Shown here: one piece after another, positions 63,745 to 64,000 of the stretch | Numbering within the stretch: position 1 is the stretch's first letter | Layout: each line of letters begins with the position of its first letter | Assembly: GCF_006346335.1 (NCBI RefSeq) | Contig: NZ_VDMC01000003.1 | Span: 151,374-215,373, forward strand | Direction of reading: 5' to 3' | DNA length: 64,000 bases | From: Aequorivita sinensis | Lineage (GTDB): Bacteria; Bacteroidota; Bacteroidia; Flavobacteriales; Flavobacteriaceae | The notes under the pieces: model-generated | Told to the model about the DNA's origin: nothing | What the model saw: only the letters and a program-made list of their open reading frames with translations | Database searches by the model: none | Made by a program: the position numbers and the translations under genes

Positions 63745-63879
63745 GTGCTACAACACCGTGTATAGCTCATTGCGGCTGAATTCCTAATCGGAATTCATTG
63801 CAATTTGCTATCTTTCGGCTACGGCGGAAAATCCTCGCGGATTTCCCGCAACGAGCCATACACAAGACCGTTGTGTGCA
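63745..63879 (+). repeat. attC-like site 6 (cassette 6/7 junction)
   Basis: The outer arm GTGCTACAA (63745) matches the start of cassette 6 (TTGTAGCAC). Cassette 7 starts TTGTGTGCA (63871). The inner stem TGTATAGCTCATTGCGG (63759-63775) pairs with 63846-63862 with two A/C mismatches five apart. An internal GGAAAATCC...GGATTTCC hairpin lies in the loop. Confidence 0.82.
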
Positions 63880-64000
63880 ATAACCCTTGCTTGCTAGGTT
63901 ATTTAAAAAATCAGTAAAGCGCGCGAATTTGGAAGGAAAATAATCAGTATTTTATGGTAGGACTGGTTGCAAACCAGGGCCATCAAGTTTTTCGATACTA
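63871..64000 (+). other. Start of cassette 7, cut by the window edge
   Basis: It begins TTGTGTGCA and is followed by the TTGCTTGCTA hairpin (63879-63903). No start codon with an open frame of useful length is visible in the 130 bp. Its predicted end, outside the window, should read TGCACACAA. Confidence 0.55.

Larger units (their letters stand above)
55460..64000 (+). mobile_element. Integron-like gene-cassette array with its own tyrosine recombinase
   Basis: The unit consists of recombinase (55928-57058), attI-like hairpin (57066-57108), cassettes 1-6 (57100-63870) and the start of cassette 7 (63871-64000, cut by the window). Cassette borders follow G^TT. In all six complete cassettes the first nine bases are the reverse complement of the last nine before the C of the attC left arm. 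All cargo genes point away from the recombinase. The recombinase points the same way as the cassettes, as in the 'inverted' integrons described for treponemes. The left limit is uncertain. Confidence 0.85.

Overview
The window is a piece of a chromosome from a member of the Bacteroidota, most likely a marine-type Flavobacteriaceae. The support is low GC, A-rich leaders instead of strong Shine-Dalgarno sites, TTTG/TAnnTTTG promoter-like boxes, a type IX secretion C-terminal sorting domain, several TonB-dependent receptors with N-terminal carboxypeptidase-regulatory-like domains, LytTR/LytS signalling, and families common in this phylum (DUF5675, DUF6943-like, DUF6624).

Region 1 (1-24.9 kb) is ordinary housekeeping and envelope DNA: the 3' part of signal peptidase I, a lipoprotein sugar dehydrogenase, a three-gene acyl-CoA carboxylase operon, exonuclease III, patatin, and a stress/envelope group (OmpW-like barrel, YceI-like lipoprotein, UspA). 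The three members of that last group each carry the same near-palindrome TGAYTTARGTCAT 59-69 bp before the start codon. TonB receptors, a second sugar dehydrogenase, a MocR-type regulator, a CDP-alcohol phosphotransferase, MgtC and a MATE exporter follow. The T9SS protein at 16.5 kb has lost its start through a one-base deletion in an A-run.

Region 2 (25.1-29.5 kb) is an accessory block of six short minus-strand genes (lipoprotein, MepB-like, DUF4287/DUF5655, a frameshifted membrane-anchored protein, DUF6624, sugar acetyltransferase) separated by REP-like and 54-55-bp repeats. Region 3 (29.6-47.9 kb) holds a translationally linked dinB-dnaE pair, a LytS/LytTR pair next to a TRIC-type channel, DoxX, a TonB receptor and a complete RND-type tripartite efflux operon.

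Region 4 (48.1-55.4 kb) is repeat-rich. It has a small HTH gene behind five exact-period 11-bp iterons, a four-gene module (unknown 250-aa protein, DUF5675, two tiny membrane proteins), two copies of a ~161-bp element, two copies of a structured RNA-like element, an ~895-bp GC-rich non-coding unit with 10-bp inverted ends, ~180-bp direct repeats and an isolated gene bounded like a cassette.

Region 5 (55.4-64 kb) is the main discovery: an integron-like gene-cassette array. A 376-aa tyrosine recombinase lacking the IntI-specific insertion is followed, in the same direction, by a hairpin attI-like site and six complete cassettes plus the start of a seventh. Each cassette begins TT-N7 just after G^TT and ends with the exact reverse complement of those same nine bases, so the arms match across a cassette and not across a junction, as expected if cassettes circularise. 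The junctions are 134-206-bp attC-like sites whose inner stems always carry two A/C mismatches on the top strand five positions apart. These become G-T wobbles on the bottom strand, as in integrons that recombine the folded bottom strand. Cargo includes a DUF262-AlbA_2 fusion (a possible anti-phage nuclease), lipoproteins and unknown small proteins. No RNA genes for tRNA or rRNA and no CRISPR array were seen.
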